A DNA stretch of 64,000 nt from Arthrobacter sp. SLBN-83. Lineage in GTDB: Bacteria > Actinomycetota > Actinomycetes > Actinomycetales > Micrococcaceae. The stretch spans positions 2,790,001 to 2,854,000 of the forward strand of contig NZ_VFMX01000001.1 in assembly GCF_006715285.1 (NCBI RefSeq), read 5' to 3'. The position numbers and the translations under genes were made by a program. Shown piece after piece: positions 27,611 through 37,073 of the stretch (the stretch's first letter is position 1; every line of letters begins with the position of its first letter). The notes under the pieces were generated by a model. The model was not told the origin of the DNA and did no database searches. It was given only the letters and a program-made list of their open reading frames with translations.

Positions 27611-29746
27611 GTGACTACAGAGATTTTTGATGGATCAGGCTCCCTTGAGGAGCGGATCCTTGGAGGGCTGGACGATGAACAGCGTGAGGTGGCCAGCACC
27701 CTGAACGGGCCACTGTGCGTGCTGGCCGGGGCGGGAACCGGGAAGACCCGCGCCATCACGCACCGCATCGCCTACGGTGTGCACTCCGGGGTATACACGC
27801 CGCAGCGCCTCCTCGCAGTCACCTTCACTGCCCGCGCCGCCGCCGAGATGCGCAGCCGCCTGCGGGACCTCGGCGCGGGAAATGTGCAGGCACGGACCTT
27901 CCACGCTGCCGCCCTGCGCCAGTTGCAGTTCTTTTGGCCACAGGCTGTAGGCGGGACGCTGCCCAACCTGCTGGACCACAAGGCCCAGCTGCTTGCGGAG
28001 GCTGCCCGCCGGCTCAGGCTCAGCACCGACCGGGCGTCCATCCGCGACCTTGCTTCGGAAATCGAGTGGGCCAAGGTATCAATGCTGACACCTGCCAACT
28101 ACCTGGAAAACGCCCGGGGGAGGGGCGCGCCCGGCGGGTTCGACCTCACCGCGGTGGCGCGTGTCTTCCAGGCCTATGAGGACGTTAAGACCGACCGCAA
28201 CGTGATTGACTTCGAGGACGTCCTGCTCATCACGGTGGGCATCCTGCAGGAGGACGAAAGGGTAGCTGCCACCGTTCGCGAACAGTACCGGCATTTCGTG
28301 GTGGACGAATACCAGGACGTGTCACCGCTGCAGCAGCGGCTCCTGGAGCTCTGGCTCGGTGGCCGGGACGAACTCTGCGTGGTGGGCGACGCCAGCCAGA
28401 CCATCTACTCCTTCACCGGAGCATCGCCCCGGCACCTCCTGGACTTCAAAGCCCGCTATCCGCAGGCCAACGTCGTCAAGCTCATCCGGGACTACCGTTC
28501 AACGCCGCAGGTGGTGAAGCTGGCCAATGACCTGCTGGCCGGCCGCCCCAGTGGAGGGCCAACCGCCGATGCAGCCTGGGCCACACCCCTGCAGCTCGTG
28601 GCCCAGCGCCCTGCCGGGCCTGCGCCGCGGTTCACCGAGTGCACGGATGACGAAGCAGAAGCTGCCACAGTGGCGCAGAAGATCAAGGCATTGCTCGGCG
28701 CCGGCACTCCGGCCAGCCAAGTTGCTGTCCTTTTCCGCACCAACGGGCAGTCTGAGGCGTACGAGCAGGCACTGGCAGCGGCGGGCATCGGCTACCAGCT
28801 TCGCGGCGGTGAACGCTTCTTCGCCCGCAAGGAGGTCCGGGACGCAATCCTCCAGCTGCGCGCGGCCACCAGGGCTGTGTCCGAAACCGATACCCCCGAA
28901 CCCCTCGGGCAGCTGGTGCGCGACATCGTTTCCTCCCTGGGCTACACCGAATCCGCGCCGCACAGTGGCGGGGCCCTGCGTGAACGTTGGGAATCGCTGG
29001 CGGCCCTGGTGGCGCTGGCCGATGAGCTCGTGCAGAACCGCGGAGCCCAGTTCGGCCTGGCGGACTTCGTCAACGAACTCCAGGAACGCTCGCTCGCCCA
29101 GCACGCGCCCACCGTGCAGGGCGTCACGCTCGCCTCCCTCCACGCCGCCAAGGGCCTGGAATGGGATGCCGTCTTCCTGGTGGGCCTCAGCGAAGGGCTG
29201 ATGCCCATCTCCTTTGCCGATTCACCCGAATCGGTGGATGAAGAGCGGCGCCTGTTGTACGTCGGCATCACCCGTGCCCGCGAACACCTGTCCCTCTCAT
29301 GGAGCACGGCAAGGACTCCCGGGGGCCGGGCCAACCGCAAGCCGTCCCGTTTCCTCGACGGCCTGCGGCCTGACTCCGTTGCAAGTTCAAGCACCCGGGG
29401 GAAGGGAACGGTACCCCGCCGCAAGGCCGCCGCCCCCGCAGTCTGCCGGGTCTGTGGGAGCATGCTTGCCACCGGAGCGGAACGGAAGGTGGGCCGCTGC
29501 AACGCGTGCCCGCCCACGTACGAGGAACAGACCTTCGACGCTCTCCGCAGCTGGCGGAGGGACGTGGCGCAGGCCGCGGACGTTCCGGCGTTCGTGGTGT
29601 TCACCGATGCCACCCTCACGGCCATTGCCGAGGCCCGGCCGGCGTCACTGGAGGAACTGTCGGGGCTCGCCGGCGTGGGTCCCTCCAAGCTGGAAAGGTA
29701 CGGGGAAGACGTCCTCCGGGTCCTGGCCGAAAGCTCCGTCCTGTGA
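27611..29746 (+). CDS. uvrD2: ATP-dependent DNA helicase UvrD2
   Basis: The 711-residue superfamily I helicase has Walker A AGAGTGKTRA near residue 40, DExQ box VVDEYQDVSPLQ, motif III VGDASQTIYSFTGA and motif VI YVGITRAREHLSLS. After the motor comes a tetracysteine zinc motif (CRVCGSM then GRCNACP, from about residue 611) and a C-terminal HRDC domain ending SGLAGVGPSKLERYG. This is the layout of mycobacterial UvrD2, a 3'-5' helicase essential there. The start is a GTG with only a weak upstream AGCAG. Its stop overlaps the next gene's GTG. Confidence 0.93.
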   Translation: MTTEIFDGSGSLEERILGGLDDEQREVASTLNGPLCVLAGAGTGKTRAITHRIAYGVHSGVYTPQRLLAVTFTARAAAEMRSRLRDLGAGNVQARTFHAAALRQLQFFWPQAVGGTLPNLLDHKAQLLAEAARRLRLSTDRASIRDLASEIEWAKVSMLTPANYLENARGRGAPGGFDLTAVARVFQAYEDVKTDRNVIDFEDVLLITVGILQEDERVAATVREQYRHFVVDEYQDVSPLQQRLLELWLGGRDELCVVGDASQTIYSFTGASPRHLLDFKARYPQANVVKLIRDYRSTPQVVKLANDLLAGRPSGGPTADAAWATPLQLVAQRPAGPAPRFTECTDDEAEAATVAQKIKALLGAGTPASQVAVLFRTNGQSEAYEQALAAAGIGYQLRGGERFFARKEVRDAILQLRAATRAVSETDTPEPLGQLVRDIVSSLGYTESAPHSGGALRERWESLAALVALADELVQNRGAQFGLADFVNELQERSLAQHAPTVQGVTLASLHAAKGLEWDAVFLVGLSEGLMPISFADSPESVDEERRLLYVGITRAREHLSLSWSTARTPGGRANRKPSRFLDGLRPDSVASSSTRGKGTVPRRKAAAPAVCRVCGSMLATGAERKVGRCNACPPTYEEQTFDALRSWRRDVAQAADVPAFVVFTDATLTAIAEARPASLEELSGLAGVGPSKLERYGEDVLRVLAESSVL

Positions 29747-30435
29747 GGCGCAATCCCAACAGCAGCCCCCGGCAGGCCCCGTCCCGGCCTCCAGCACCCC
29801 AGCCAGCGGCCTTGGCCACTGCCGACGGTTCTCCCGTGGAGGTGCGGCGGTCTGCCCGGCGTACGCGCACGGTTGCGGCGTTCTGGGAGGACGGGACGGC
29901 GGTGGTTGCCATCCCGGCCCGTTTCACTGCTGCGCAGGAGCGGGAGTGGGTTCAGCGCATGCTGGCCAAACTGCAGAAACAGGGGGAGCGGCGCGCCGCC
30001 TCCGGCCGGCGGCGTCCTGCCACCGATGAAGCCCTTGCAGCCCATGCGGCACAGCTGTCCGCCCAGTATCTTGGCGGCCGGTCACGTCCCGCATCCGTCC
30101 GCTGGGTGGGCAACCAGAACTCCCGGTGGGGGTCCGCCACCCCTGCCGACGGAACCATCCGCCTGTCGGACAAGCTGCGGCCAATGCCGCAGTGGGTCAT
30201 CGACTACGTCCTGCTCCACGAACTGGCCCACCTCCTGGTGGCCTCGCACAACGCGGCGTTCTGGAAGCTGCTGGAGGCGTATCCCGAAACCCAGCGGGCC
30301 AAGGCGTTCCTCGAGGGCGTCTCGTATGCCACGTCACGCGGCCTGCAACCGCCGGGCCTGGACCAAGGTGATGCGGGAGGAAGCCAGGCAGGCACAGGGC
30401 AGCTGCCCGGCGACTGGTTCGGAGACGCGGACTAG
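29743..30435 (+). CDS. YgjP/SprT-like metalloprotein (DUF45, M48-like)
   Basis: The 230-residue protein has the DUF45 pattern: WVGNQNSRWGSA, VIDYVLLHELAHLLV with the HExxH zinc motif, then SHNAAFWKLLE, whose histidine would be the third ligand. Members are putative zinc peptidases; E. coli YgjP has also been described as a UTP pyrophosphatase. The first 30 residues are Pro/Arg-rich. I start at the GTG at 29743, overlapping the uvrD2 stop (GTGA). The frame is open upstream inside uvrD2, but that part would be antisense-like filler. Confidence 0.85.
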   Translation: MRRNPNSSPRQAPSRPPAPQPAALATADGSPVEVRRSARRTRTVAAFWEDGTAVVAIPARFTAAQEREWVQRMLAKLQKQGERRAASGRRRPATDEALAAHAAQLSAQYLGGRSRPASVRWVGNQNSRWGSATPADGTIRLSDKLRPMPQWVIDYVLLHELAHLLVASHNAAFWKLLEAYPETQRAKAFLEGVSYATSRGLQPPGLDQGDAGGSQAGTGQLPGDWFGDAD

Positions 30436-30482
30436 AGCCTTCCCGGATAATCCGACCTTTGTCCCGGCGGGTTAAACAACTT

Positions 30483-30510
30483 CGGCGGGCCAGGAAATCC
30501 TGGCCCGCCG
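30483..30510. terminator. Hairpin between convergent genes
   Basis: CGGCGGGCCAGGA (30483-30495) pairs perfectly with TCCTGGCCCGCCG (30498-30510) around two bases. It lies between the YgjP-like gene and the DUF2342 gene. There is no T-run on either side. Confidence 0.55.
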
Positions 30511-30518
30511 GCTAAGTG

Positions 30519-31967
30519 TCAGCCCCTTGGCTGGTCGGTTCCGCCGTCGTCGTCCTTGCCCCGGGAGTCCTTGCCCCCGGCGTCCCCGTCCCCACCCTCG
30601 GAGGTGTCAGCTTCGGCAGTGTTCTCGAATCCGCCGCTGAGCAGCTTCTGCAGGGCATCATCCACTTCGCTGTCGCTGGCTTCGGCGAGCTTGCGGCGTG
30701 AGCTGAAGCCCTTCGGGTCATCCAGGTCCTCGGCGGTGGGCAGCAGGTCGGGGTGGTGCCAGATGGCGTCACGGCCTTCGATGCCGCGCTCTTCCTTCAG
30801 GGTGGCCCACAGGGTGGCGGCGTCACGGAGCCTGCGCGGCCGCAACTCGAGTCCCACCAGGGAAGCAAAGGCGTGTTCGGCCGGGCCGCCGGTTGCCCGC
30901 CGCCGCCGCACTGTTTCGCGCAGCGCGCCCGCGGACGGCAGGACCTTTTCGGTGGCAGCAGCGGTGAGTTCATCCACCCAGCCTTCCACCAGGGCCAGCG
31001 CCGTCTCGAGCTTCTCCAGGGCCTGTTCCTGGGCGGGGGTCCGCTGCGGCATGAAGACACCCTGGGACAGGGCTTCCTGGATGCCCTCGGGGTTGCTTGG
31101 GTCGAGGTCGCGGGCAAGCTCTTCGATGCGTGAGGTGTCGATGTGGATGCCCCGGGCGTATGCCTCAATGGCGCCCAGCAGGTGGCCGCGCAGCCACGGG
31201 ACCTGCACAAAGAGGCGGGCGTGCGCGGCTTCCCGCACGGCAAGGAACAGCCGGATGTCGTTTTCGGGCAGGGACAGGCCAGCACCGAACGCGGCAACAT
31301 TTGTGGGCAGGAGCGCCATTTCGAGGTCGGCGAGCGGAACACCGATGTCGGTGGAGCTCACCACGTCCTGGGAAAGGGCGCCGATGGCCTGCCCCAGCTG
31401 CATGCCGAAGATCGCGCCGCCCATGTTCTGCAGCATGGACGAGGCCCCGCCCATCATGGCTTTCATTTCCTCGGGCATCTGCTCGGTCATGGCGGAGGAC
31501 AGGGCGTTGGCGATGCTGTTGGCCACGGGCTCAGTCAGCCGCTTCCAGGTCCCCAGCGTGGCCTCCACCCATTCGGCGCGCGACCAGGCTTTGCCGATCA
31601 GGCCGGTTGAGGGCAGGTCGGTGACGGGGTCCAGCCACAGCTCGGCGAGGCGGAGGGCTTCGTCCACGTCCCGCGACTGCTGGGCAGTGACGGACGGATC
31701 AGAGTTGCTTGCGGCAACGCGCCGGGCATTGTCGTGGGCCAGGGTCCAGTTGACGGGGCCCTCGGACGGGGCGCTCATCATCGCCTGCACCTGGGAGAAC
31801 ATCTGTGCCAGCAGGTTGGGGTCGTCCGGGAGGCCGGCGGCCTTGGCGAGTTCGGCGGGGTCGAAGTTTTCCATCCCCTTGCCGCCCATCAGGTTCTGCA
31901 GCATTTCGGTCAACGGATCCTTCGGATTGTCGTCGCCGTTGGACGGATTGAGTGGGTTGGAGGTCAT
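30519..31967 (-). CDS. DUF2342 zinc-dependent metalloprotease-like protein
   Basis: The 482-residue protein matches the actinobacterial DUF2342 family often named zinc-dependent metalloprotease or putative hydrolase. Recognisable parts are PLTEMLQNLMGGKGMENFD near the start, the metal-type motif REAAHARLFVQVPWLRGHLL, HIDTSRIEELARDLDPSNPE, and AATLWATLKEERGIEGRDA. The HExxH-like motif here is REAAH. The C-terminal 50 residues are Asp/Gly-rich and probably disordered. Mycobacterial relatives sit in the same gene block. Substrate is unknown. Confidence 0.8.
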   Translation of the reverse strand: MTSNPLNPSNGDDNPKDPLTEMLQNLMGGKGMENFDPAELAKAAGLPDDPNLLAQMFSQVQAMMSAPSEGPVNWTLAHDNARRVAASNSDPSVTAQQSRDVDEALRLAELWLDPVTDLPSTGLIGKAWSRAEWVEATLGTWKRLTEPVANSIANALSSAMTEQMPEEMKAMMGGASSMLQNMGGAIFGMQLGQAIGALSQDVVSSTDIGVPLADLEMALLPTNVAAFGAGLSLPENDIRLFLAVREAAHARLFVQVPWLRGHLLGAIEAYARGIHIDTSRIEELARDLDPSNPEGIQEALSQGVFMPQRTPAQEQALEKLETALALVEGWVDELTAAATEKVLPSAGALRETVRRRRATGGPAEHAFASLVGLELRPRRLRDAATLWATLKEERGIEGRDAIWHHPDLLPTAEDLDDPKGFSSRRKLAEASDSEVDDALQKLLSGGFENTAEADTSEGGDGDAGGKDSRGKDDDGGTDQPRG

Positions 31968-32091
31968 GGTCCCGCCGATCGATGGTGTGACTGTTGATCA
32001 ACCTTCACGGTACCCCGGCGGGGGTCGGCTGTCTGCCGTCCGCCGCCGTCGTTCGCTCTAGGCAAAGCGCCCCCGGCGCGCCGTCACCGCG

Positions 32092-32097
32092 TAGTGT
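32092..32097 (+). promoter_or_regulatory. Leaderless-type -10 box for the PDZ/Lon-like gene
   Basis: TAGTGT, six bases, GTG (32104). The six bases include a G-run that could also resemble a Shine-Dalgarno, but it abuts the start too closely to work as one. Confidence 0.5.
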
Positions 32098-32103
32098 TGG
32101 GGG

Positions 32104-33315
32104 GTGACTACAACCCGTGGCGGACACCCCTCCGAGGACCACGTTCCCGACGTTTCCCCCTTCTCCACTTCCGTGCCTGAGGGTGCGGGCGGTCCACCGG
32201 AAAGCACCGGTGGAAGCGGCACCGAAGGCGCGGGAGGTGGCTCCAGGGATTACGACGGCGGCCGCCCCGGCAGGCGGCTTTCCACCATGATGGTTGCCGG
32301 GCTGGCGGCGTTGGGGTTGGGGATTGCCGTGGGTACAGTTCCGGTGCCCTATGTCATCGAGTCTCCCGGGCCCACCTATAACACCCTGGGGGAGAGCCAG
32401 GGCCATCCGGTGATTAATGTCAGCGGCCATGAAACCTATCCCGCTGCCGGGAGCCTCGATCTGACCACCGTGTACGTTGATGGCGGCCCCACGGGCTCCG
32501 TCAGCATCCTCGACGCCTTCTCCGCCTGGCTGGACGGCTCCAAGGCCGTGTACCCGGTGGAGTTGATCTATCCCACCGGCACCACCAAGGAGGAGGCCCA
32601 GGAACAGAGCGCGGTGGCCATGGCCACGTCGCAGGAGAACGCTGTGGCCTCCGCACTGAATGAACTCAAGATCCCGTTCGGCCAGCAGCTCCAGGCCGCG
32701 GACCTGTCCAAGGACTCGGCGTCCGCAGGCAAGATCCAGCAGGGCGACATCCTCAAGGCCATCAACGGCAAGGACATCACCTCACTGTCCGTTATCCAGG
32801 ATGAACTGGCCGTGGGCAAGGGGGCGCCGGCAACGGTGACAGTTGAGCGGGCAGGCCAGCCCGTCACGGTCCAGATCACGCCCAAGGACAATGGCCAGGG
32901 CCGCTTCATCCTCGGTGTCATGCTGAAATATCTCTTCACTTTCCCCTTCCAGGTGCAGATCTCGCTGGACAAGGTGGGCGGGCCCAGCGCGGGACTCATG
33001 TTCTCGCTGGGCATTATCGACACCGTCACGCCGGGCGACCTCACGGGCGGCAAGCACATCGCCGGCACAGGCACCATCTCCCCGGACGGAGCGGTGGGGC
33101 CTATTGGCGGTATCGGCCAGAAGATGCGGGGTGCGCGCTCCGCCGGGGCCACCCTCTTCCTGGCGCCTGCCGGGAACTGTGACGAGGTTGCCGGCCACGT
33201 CCCTGACGGCCTCCAGGTGGTCCGGGTGCAGAATCTGGCCGAGGCCCGGCACGCAGTGGAGCTGGCAGGAAGCGGACAGGACACCTCCGCGCTTCCGGCG
33301 TGCACCGGCAAATAG
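32104..33315 (+). CDS. Membrane-anchored PDZ and Lon-type serine protease
   Basis: The 403-residue protein has a disordered N-terminus, one membrane span (MMVAGLAALGLGIAVGTV, about residues 62-79), an external PDZ domain (about 190-260) and a Lon-type proteolytic domain. The catalytic pair is Ser295 in GGPSAGLMFSLG and Lys340 in IGQKMRGARSAGA, 45 residues apart as usual for Lon. It resembles B. subtilis YlbL and mycobacterial Rv3194c. It would degrade membrane or secreted substrates from outside. It is divergent from the DUF2342 gene and precedes UPF0182. Confidence 0.88.
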   Translation: MTTTRGGHPSEDHVPDVSPFSTSVPEGAGGPPESTGGSGTEGAGGGSRDYDGGRPGRRLSTMMVAGLAALGLGIAVGTVPVPYVIESPGPTYNTLGESQGHPVINVSGHETYPAAGSLDLTTVYVDGGPTGSVSILDAFSAWLDGSKAVYPVELIYPTGTTKEEAQEQSAVAMATSQENAVASALNELKIPFGQQLQAADLSKDSASAGKIQQGDILKAINGKDITSLSVIQDELAVGKGAPATVTVERAGQPVTVQITPKDNGQGRFILGVMLKYLFTFPFQVQISLDKVGGPSAGLMFSLGIIDTVTPGDLTGGKHIAGTGTISPDGAVGPIGGIGQKMRGARSAGATLFLAPAGNCDEVAGHVPDGLQVVRVQNLAEARHAVELAGSGQDTSALPACTGK

Positions 33316-33345
33316 CACCGGCGCCAGCACTAGACTGGGCCCAAC

Positions 33346-33351
33346 TAGACT
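33346..33351 (+). promoter_or_regulatory. Candidate -10 box for the UPF0182 transcript
   Basis: ACTAGACT occurs twice (33329-33336 and 33344-33351), and either TAGACT could be a -10. The second would give a leader of about 115 bases containing a 24-codon open frame. Confidence 0.35.
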
Positions 33352-33388
33352 CGACAGGAACTAAGCTCCACCGCCACTCGTGGCACAG

Positions 33389-33463
33389 ATGACGGACGAA
33401 ACCAGCCGTTTGACCGGTACCGTACGTCGCTCGCACGCTTCGAATCTCGACGACCAGCTATGA
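33389..33463 (+). CDS. Possible 24-residue leader peptide upstream of UPF0182
   Basis: ATG at 33389 opens a 24-codon frame (starting [10 protein letters not shown], ending NLDDQL). Its TGA at 33461 is part of TGAGG, the ribosome binding site of the next gene, ten bases before that TTG start. No good Shine-Dalgarno precedes the ATG. It may be a coupling or attenuating leader peptide, or chance. Confidence 0.3.
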   Translation: MTDETSRLTGTVRRSHASNLDDQL

Positions 33464-33473
33464 GGTACCCAGT

Positions 33474-36400
33474 TTGTCCCGTCCCGCCAGCACCATGTCC
33501 ACAGGCAGGCCCCCTTCACGACGCGGCGCCCTGACGCCCACCTTGATCGTCGTCGCCCTGGTGGTGGTGGGGTTCATATTCTTCGCCAACGTCTGGACCG
33601 ACGTCCTCTGGTACCGGCAGCTGGGCTTTGTCGAAGTCTTCATCACCGAGAACCTAGCAAAGATCGCGACATTCGTGGCCGGCTTCGGCATCATGTTCGC
33701 TGCCGTCTTCTTCTCGATCCGCATTGCCTACAACTCCAGGCCCGTTTACGCGCCTGACTCGGAGGTCCGGGACAACCTCAACCGGTACCAGGCACAGCTG
33801 GAGCCTGTCCGCAGGATCGTCATGGTTGGCCTGCCGGTCCTCTTCGGTTTGTTTGCCGGCAGCGCAGCCGCCAGCCAGTGGCAGAAAGTCCTGCTGTTCT
33901 TCAACCAGGTGGGCTTCGGCCAGGCCGATCCGCAGTTCAACATGGACATCAGCTTCTACCTGATGACCCTGCCGTTCCTTGGGTTTGTGACCGGATTCCT
34001 GATCAGCGTGGTGGTGATTGCGGGCATCGCCGGCATCCTCACCCACTATCTCTACGGCAGCATCCGGCTGATGGAGCGCGGCGTGTTCACCAGCCGCGCC
34101 GCCCAGATCCACATCGCCGTCACGGGCGCCGCGTTCCTGGTGCTCCTGGGTGTCAACTTCTGGCTGGACCGCTACTCTTCGGTGCAGAGCAACGGCGGCC
34201 GCTGGGCCGGTGCCCTCTACACGGATGTGAACGCCGTCATCCCCACCAAGGCCATCCTCGCCGTGGCCGCCGTGCTGGTGGCCATCCTGTTCATCGTGGC
34301 TGCCGTAATCGGCCGCTGGCGCCTGCCGGTGATCGGCACGGCCATGCTGATCATCACGTCCATCCTGGCCGGCGGTGTCTATCCGTGGGTCATCCAGCAG
34401 TTCCAGGTCCGCCCGTCCGAGCAGACGCTGGAAAGCGAGTACATCAAGCGCAACATCGAGAACACGCGCAAGGCCTATGGCTTGGACGGCATTCAGGAAA
34501 CCCGGTACGACGCCACCAATACGGCCAACACCGGCGCCCTGGCCCCGGATGCCCAGACCACGGCCAACATCCGCCTCCTGGACCCGAACCTGATTTCGGA
34601 CGCTTTTGCGCAGCTGGAACAGTACCGTCCGTATTACCAGTTCCCCAAGGCCCTTAATGTGGACCGTTACGAGGTGGACGGCAAGATCCAGGACACCGTG
34701 ATCGCGGTGCGGGAACTGAACCCCACGAACGTGCAGACCAACCAGCAGGGCTGGCTTAACCAGCACGTGGTGTACACCCACGGCTACGGGGTGGTGGCCG
34801 CCAAGGGCAACAAGTTCACGGCTGATGGCAAACCTGAATTCCTGCAGTCCGGCATTCCGTCAACCGGCGTGCTGGGTAACGACAGCACCTACGAACCCAG
34901 GATCTACTTCGGCGAGTCCTCACCCGAATACTCCATCGTGGGCGCCCCCGACGGTGCCACTCCGCGCGAGCAGGACCGGCCCTCCGGCAAGGAAGGGGAG
35001 GGGGAGACCCAGTACACCTTCAAGGGCAACGGCGGACCGAACGTTGGGTCGTTCTTCAACAAGATCCTGTACGCCATCAAGTTCCAGTCCTCGGACCTGC
35101 TGCTGTCGGACGGCGTGAACCCGCAGTCCCAGATCCTCTATGACCGCAGCCCGCGCGAACGGGTCCAGAAGGTGGCCCCCTACCTGACGGTTGACGGAGG
35201 CGCGTATCCGGCGGTGGTGGACGGCCGGGTCAAGTGGATCGTGGACGGCTACACCACCAGCCAGTACTTCCCGTACTCACAGCAGAAGTCACTTTCGGAT
35301 GCCACCGCTGATTCGCAGACGAGTTCCGGCCGTGCCGTGGCCCTGCCCAACAGCACCGTGAACTACATCCGCAACTCGGTGAAGGCAACGGTGGACGCCT
35401 ATGACGGTTCGGTCACCCTCTATGCCTGGGACGACACGGACCCTGTCCTGAAGGCCTGGCAGAAGGTCTTCCCGTCAACGCTGAAGCCGTATTCAGAGAT
35501 GTCCGGCGCCCTGATGAGCCACGTCCGGTACCCGGAGGACCTGTTCAAGGTCCAGCGCGAACTGCTGGGGCAGTACCACGTGACGGATCCCATCAGCTTC
35601 TACAAGAACAACGACGCGTGGAGTACGCCTGCCGATCCCACCGTGAGCACCGACGTGAAGCAGCCGCCGTTCTACATGTCGCTGCAGATGCCGGACCAGC
35701 AGAAGCCTGCCTTCCAGCTGACGTCTTCGTTCATCCCGCAGATCGTCAACGGTAATGCCCGCAACGTCCTGTACGGCTTCCTCGCCGCCGACTCGGATGC
35801 AGGAAACCAGCCCGGCGTGAAGGCGGACGGCTACGGCAAGCTGCGGTTGCTGCAGATCCCGCCGGAGACTCAGGTTCCCGGTCCCGGGCAGGCGCAGAAC
35901 AAGTTCAACTCAGATCCCACGGTGTCCCAGGCGCTCAACCTGCTGCGGCAGGGCGCATCGGACGTACTGAACGGCAACCTGCTTACCCTGCCCGTGGGCG
36001 GCGGCATCCTCTACGTCCAGCCGGTCTACCTCAAGTCGACAGGTGAGACGTCCTACCCAACGCTGCAGCGCGTCCTGGTGGCCTTTGGAGACAAGGTGGG
36101 CTTCGCGCCCACCCTGGACGCCGCGCTCAAGCAGCTCTTCGGCGGGGATTCCGGGGCGGCCGCAGGCGACTCCGCCAACAACGGCCAGACGCCGACCGGT
36201 CCCGCGCCCGCCACGCCGGCCGAGGCGGATGCGAAGGCCCAGCTGAAGGCGGCACTGGACGAGGCGAACTCGGCCATCCAGGCCGGCCAGACCGCGCTTG
36301 CGGCGGGCGACTTCGCTGCCTACGGTGACGCACAGAAGAAGGTTGCGGCGGCGCTGAAGAAGGCCATGGACGCCGAGGCCAAGATCCCGGCGACTGCTCC

Positions 36401-36476
36401 GGAGGCAAACCCGGCCCCCGCAGCTTCCGCCTCGCCTTCGGCCACGCCTTCACCGTCCGCCTCGGCAGGGCGGTAG
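33474..36476 (+). CDS. UPF0182 family large membrane protein
   Basis: The 1000-residue protein belongs to UPF0182, which is widespread in actinobacteria and of unknown function. The first third holds about seven hydrophobic spans, beginning with [20 protein letters not shown] and followed by [12 protein letters not shown], a family hallmark. The rest is a large, probably external domain with conserved stretches such as [17 protein letters not shown] and [17 protein letters not shown]. The tail is Ala/Pro/Ser-rich. I take the TTG at 33474 because GAGG lies eight bases before it; an ATG at 33495 is the alternative. Confidence 0.9.
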   Translation: MSRPASTMSTGRPPSRRGALTPTLIVVALVVVGFIFFANVWTDVLWYRQLGFVEVFITENLAKIATFVAGFGIMFAAVFFSIRIAYNSRPVYAPDSEVRDNLNRYQAQLEPVRRIVMVGLPVLFGLFAGSAAASQWQKVLLFFNQVGFGQADPQFNMDISFYLMTLPFLGFVTGFLISVVVIAGIAGILTHYLYGSIRLMERGVFTSRAAQIHIAVTGAAFLVLLGVNFWLDRYSSVQSNGGRWAGALYTDVNAVIPTKAILAVAAVLVAILFIVAAVIGRWRLPVIGTAMLIITSILAGGVYPWVIQQFQVRPSEQTLESEYIKRNIENTRKAYGLDGIQETRYDATNTANTGALAPDAQTTANIRLLDPNLISDAFAQLEQYRPYYQFPKALNVDRYEVDGKIQDTVIAVRELNPTNVQTNQQGWLNQHVVYTHGYGVVAAKGNKFTADGKPEFLQSGIPSTGVLGNDSTYEPRIYFGESSPEYSIVGAPDGATPREQDRPSGKEGEGETQYTFKGNGGPNVGSFFNKILYAIKFQSSDLLLSDGVNPQSQILYDRSPRERVQKVAPYLTVDGGAYPAVVDGRVKWIVDGYTTSQYFPYSQQKSLSDATADSQTSSGRAVALPNSTVNYIRNSVKATVDAYDGSVTLYAWDDTDPVLKAWQKVFPSTLKPYSEMSGALMSHVRYPEDLFKVQRELLGQYHVTDPISFYKNNDAWSTPADPTVSTDVKQPPFYMSLQMPDQQKPAFQLTSSFIPQIVNGNARNVLYGFLAADSDAGNQPGVKADGYGKLRLLQIPPETQVPGPGQAQNKFNSDPTVSQALNLLRQGASDVLNGNLLTLPVGGGILYVQPVYLKSTGETSYPTLQRVLVAFGDKVGFAPTLDAALKQLFGGDSGAAAGDSANNGQTPTGPAPATPAEADAKAQLKAALDEANSAIQAGQTALAAGDFAAYGDAQKKVAAALKKAMDAEAKIPATAPEANPAPAASASPSATPSPSASAGR

Positions 36477-36487
36477 TACGACGGCGG

Positions 36488-36529
36488 CAGCCCGGCATTC
36501 GAACCCTTGGGGGAGCGGGTGCCGGGCTG
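36488..36529. terminator. Hairpin after UPF0182
   Basis: CAGCCCGGCA (36488-36497) and TGCCGGGCTG (36520-36529) are perfect complements. The loop contains a smaller CCC/GGG pairing. No T-run follows. It separates UPF0182 from the tRNA promoter. Confidence 0.45.
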
Positions 36530-36556
36530 GCGTAACGGACGTCACGCCGCTCCGAT

Positions 36557-36585
36557 TTGGCCTTGGGTTCACCTCCCGGTAAAGT
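36557..36585 (+). promoter_or_regulatory. Promoter of the first initiator tRNA gene
   Basis: TTGGCC (36557-36562), 17 bp, TAAAGT (36580-36585). The tRNA begins 12 bases after the -10, consistent with a short 5' leader. Confidence 0.55.
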
Positions 36586-36596
36586 AGTTCTTGCGA

Positions 36597-36670
36597 CGCG
36601 GGGTGGAGCAGTTCGGTAGCTCGCTGGGCTCATAACCCAGAGGTCACAGGTTCAAATCCTGTCCCCGCAA
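36597..36670 (+). tRNA. Initiator tRNA-fMet (CAT), copy 1
   Basis: A full cloverleaf can be drawn. The acceptor stem CGCGGGG/CCCCGCA leaves the C1-A72 mismatch typical of bacterial initiators. The anticodon arm CTGGG-CTCATAA-CCCAG has the three consecutive G-C pairs required for P-site entry, and the T arm is ACAGG-TTCAAAT-CCTGT. CCA is not encoded. The sequence is identical to the copy at 36862. Confidence 0.97.
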
Positions 36671-36675
36671 CTGGG

Positions 36676-36714
36676 AAAGGCCCGGACACTGGAAACAGTG
36701 TCCGGGCCTTTTGC
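36676..36714 (+). terminator. Intrinsic terminator after tRNA-fMet copy 1
   Basis: A 16-bp stem (AAAGGCCCGGACACTG, 36676-36691, with 36696-36711) closes on a GAAA tetraloop and is followed by T residues. It is a strong Rho-independent terminator, so the two tRNA genes are separate transcription units. Confidence 0.85.
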
Positions 36715-36844
36715 TTTGCCCGGCACCGGCGGCCGCGGCAGCACCGCCGTCGAACTTTGCCACAGCTGCACCTGACGAGACCACGCTGCGTGGCCAGGGA
36801 CGGGTCCTAGGGCCTGCGTGGTCGGGGCGCCGGCAAAAGTAGGG

Positions 36845-36850
36845 TAGTGT
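36845..36850 (+). promoter_or_regulatory. -10 box of the second initiator tRNA gene
   Basis: TAGTGT ends 11 bases before the tRNA, the same distance as in copy 1. The -35 region is poor. Confidence 0.4.
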
Positions 36851-36861
36851 TGATCAAGCGA

Positions 36862-36935
36862 CGCGGGGTGGAGCAGTTCGGTAGCTCGCTGGGCTCATAA
36901 CCCAGAGGTCACAGGTTCAAATCCTGTCCCCGCAA
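36862..36935 (+). tRNA. Initiator tRNA-fMet (CAT), copy 2
   Basis: This is identical in sequence to copy 1 across all 74 bases, including the C1-A72 mismatch and the GGG/CCC anticodon stem pairs. A short 5' flank (GCGA) is also shared, but the remaining flanks differ, so the duplication unit is little more than the gene. Confidence 0.97.
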
Positions 36936-36943
36936 CTTATGAA

Positions 36944-36977
36944 GGCCCCGACCGGCAGTTACGCCGGCCGGGGTTTT
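36944..36977 (+). terminator. Terminator after tRNA-fMet copy 2
   Basis: CCCCGACCGGC pairs with GCCGGCCGGGG with one mismatch and TTTT follows, giving a normal Rho-independent terminator. Confidence 0.7.
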
Positions 36978-37073
36978 CCGTTTCCTTGGATGCGCCCAGT
37001 TCCTAGTATTCTCTTTCGAAGGGCCCCGCGATCTGCGGGCAGCCCCTGTCCTTCCTGAGAGGTATGTTGTTCG

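Noticed and set aside
26389..27768. 459-residue minus-strand frame across nudC
   Set aside because: It covers nudC, its leader and the start of uvrD2, is Gly-rich without motifs, and would conflict with three supported features.
36719..36844. Small RNA between the two tRNA genes
   Set aside because: The stretch has no promoter-plus-terminator pair of its own and no clear fold beyond general GC-richness.
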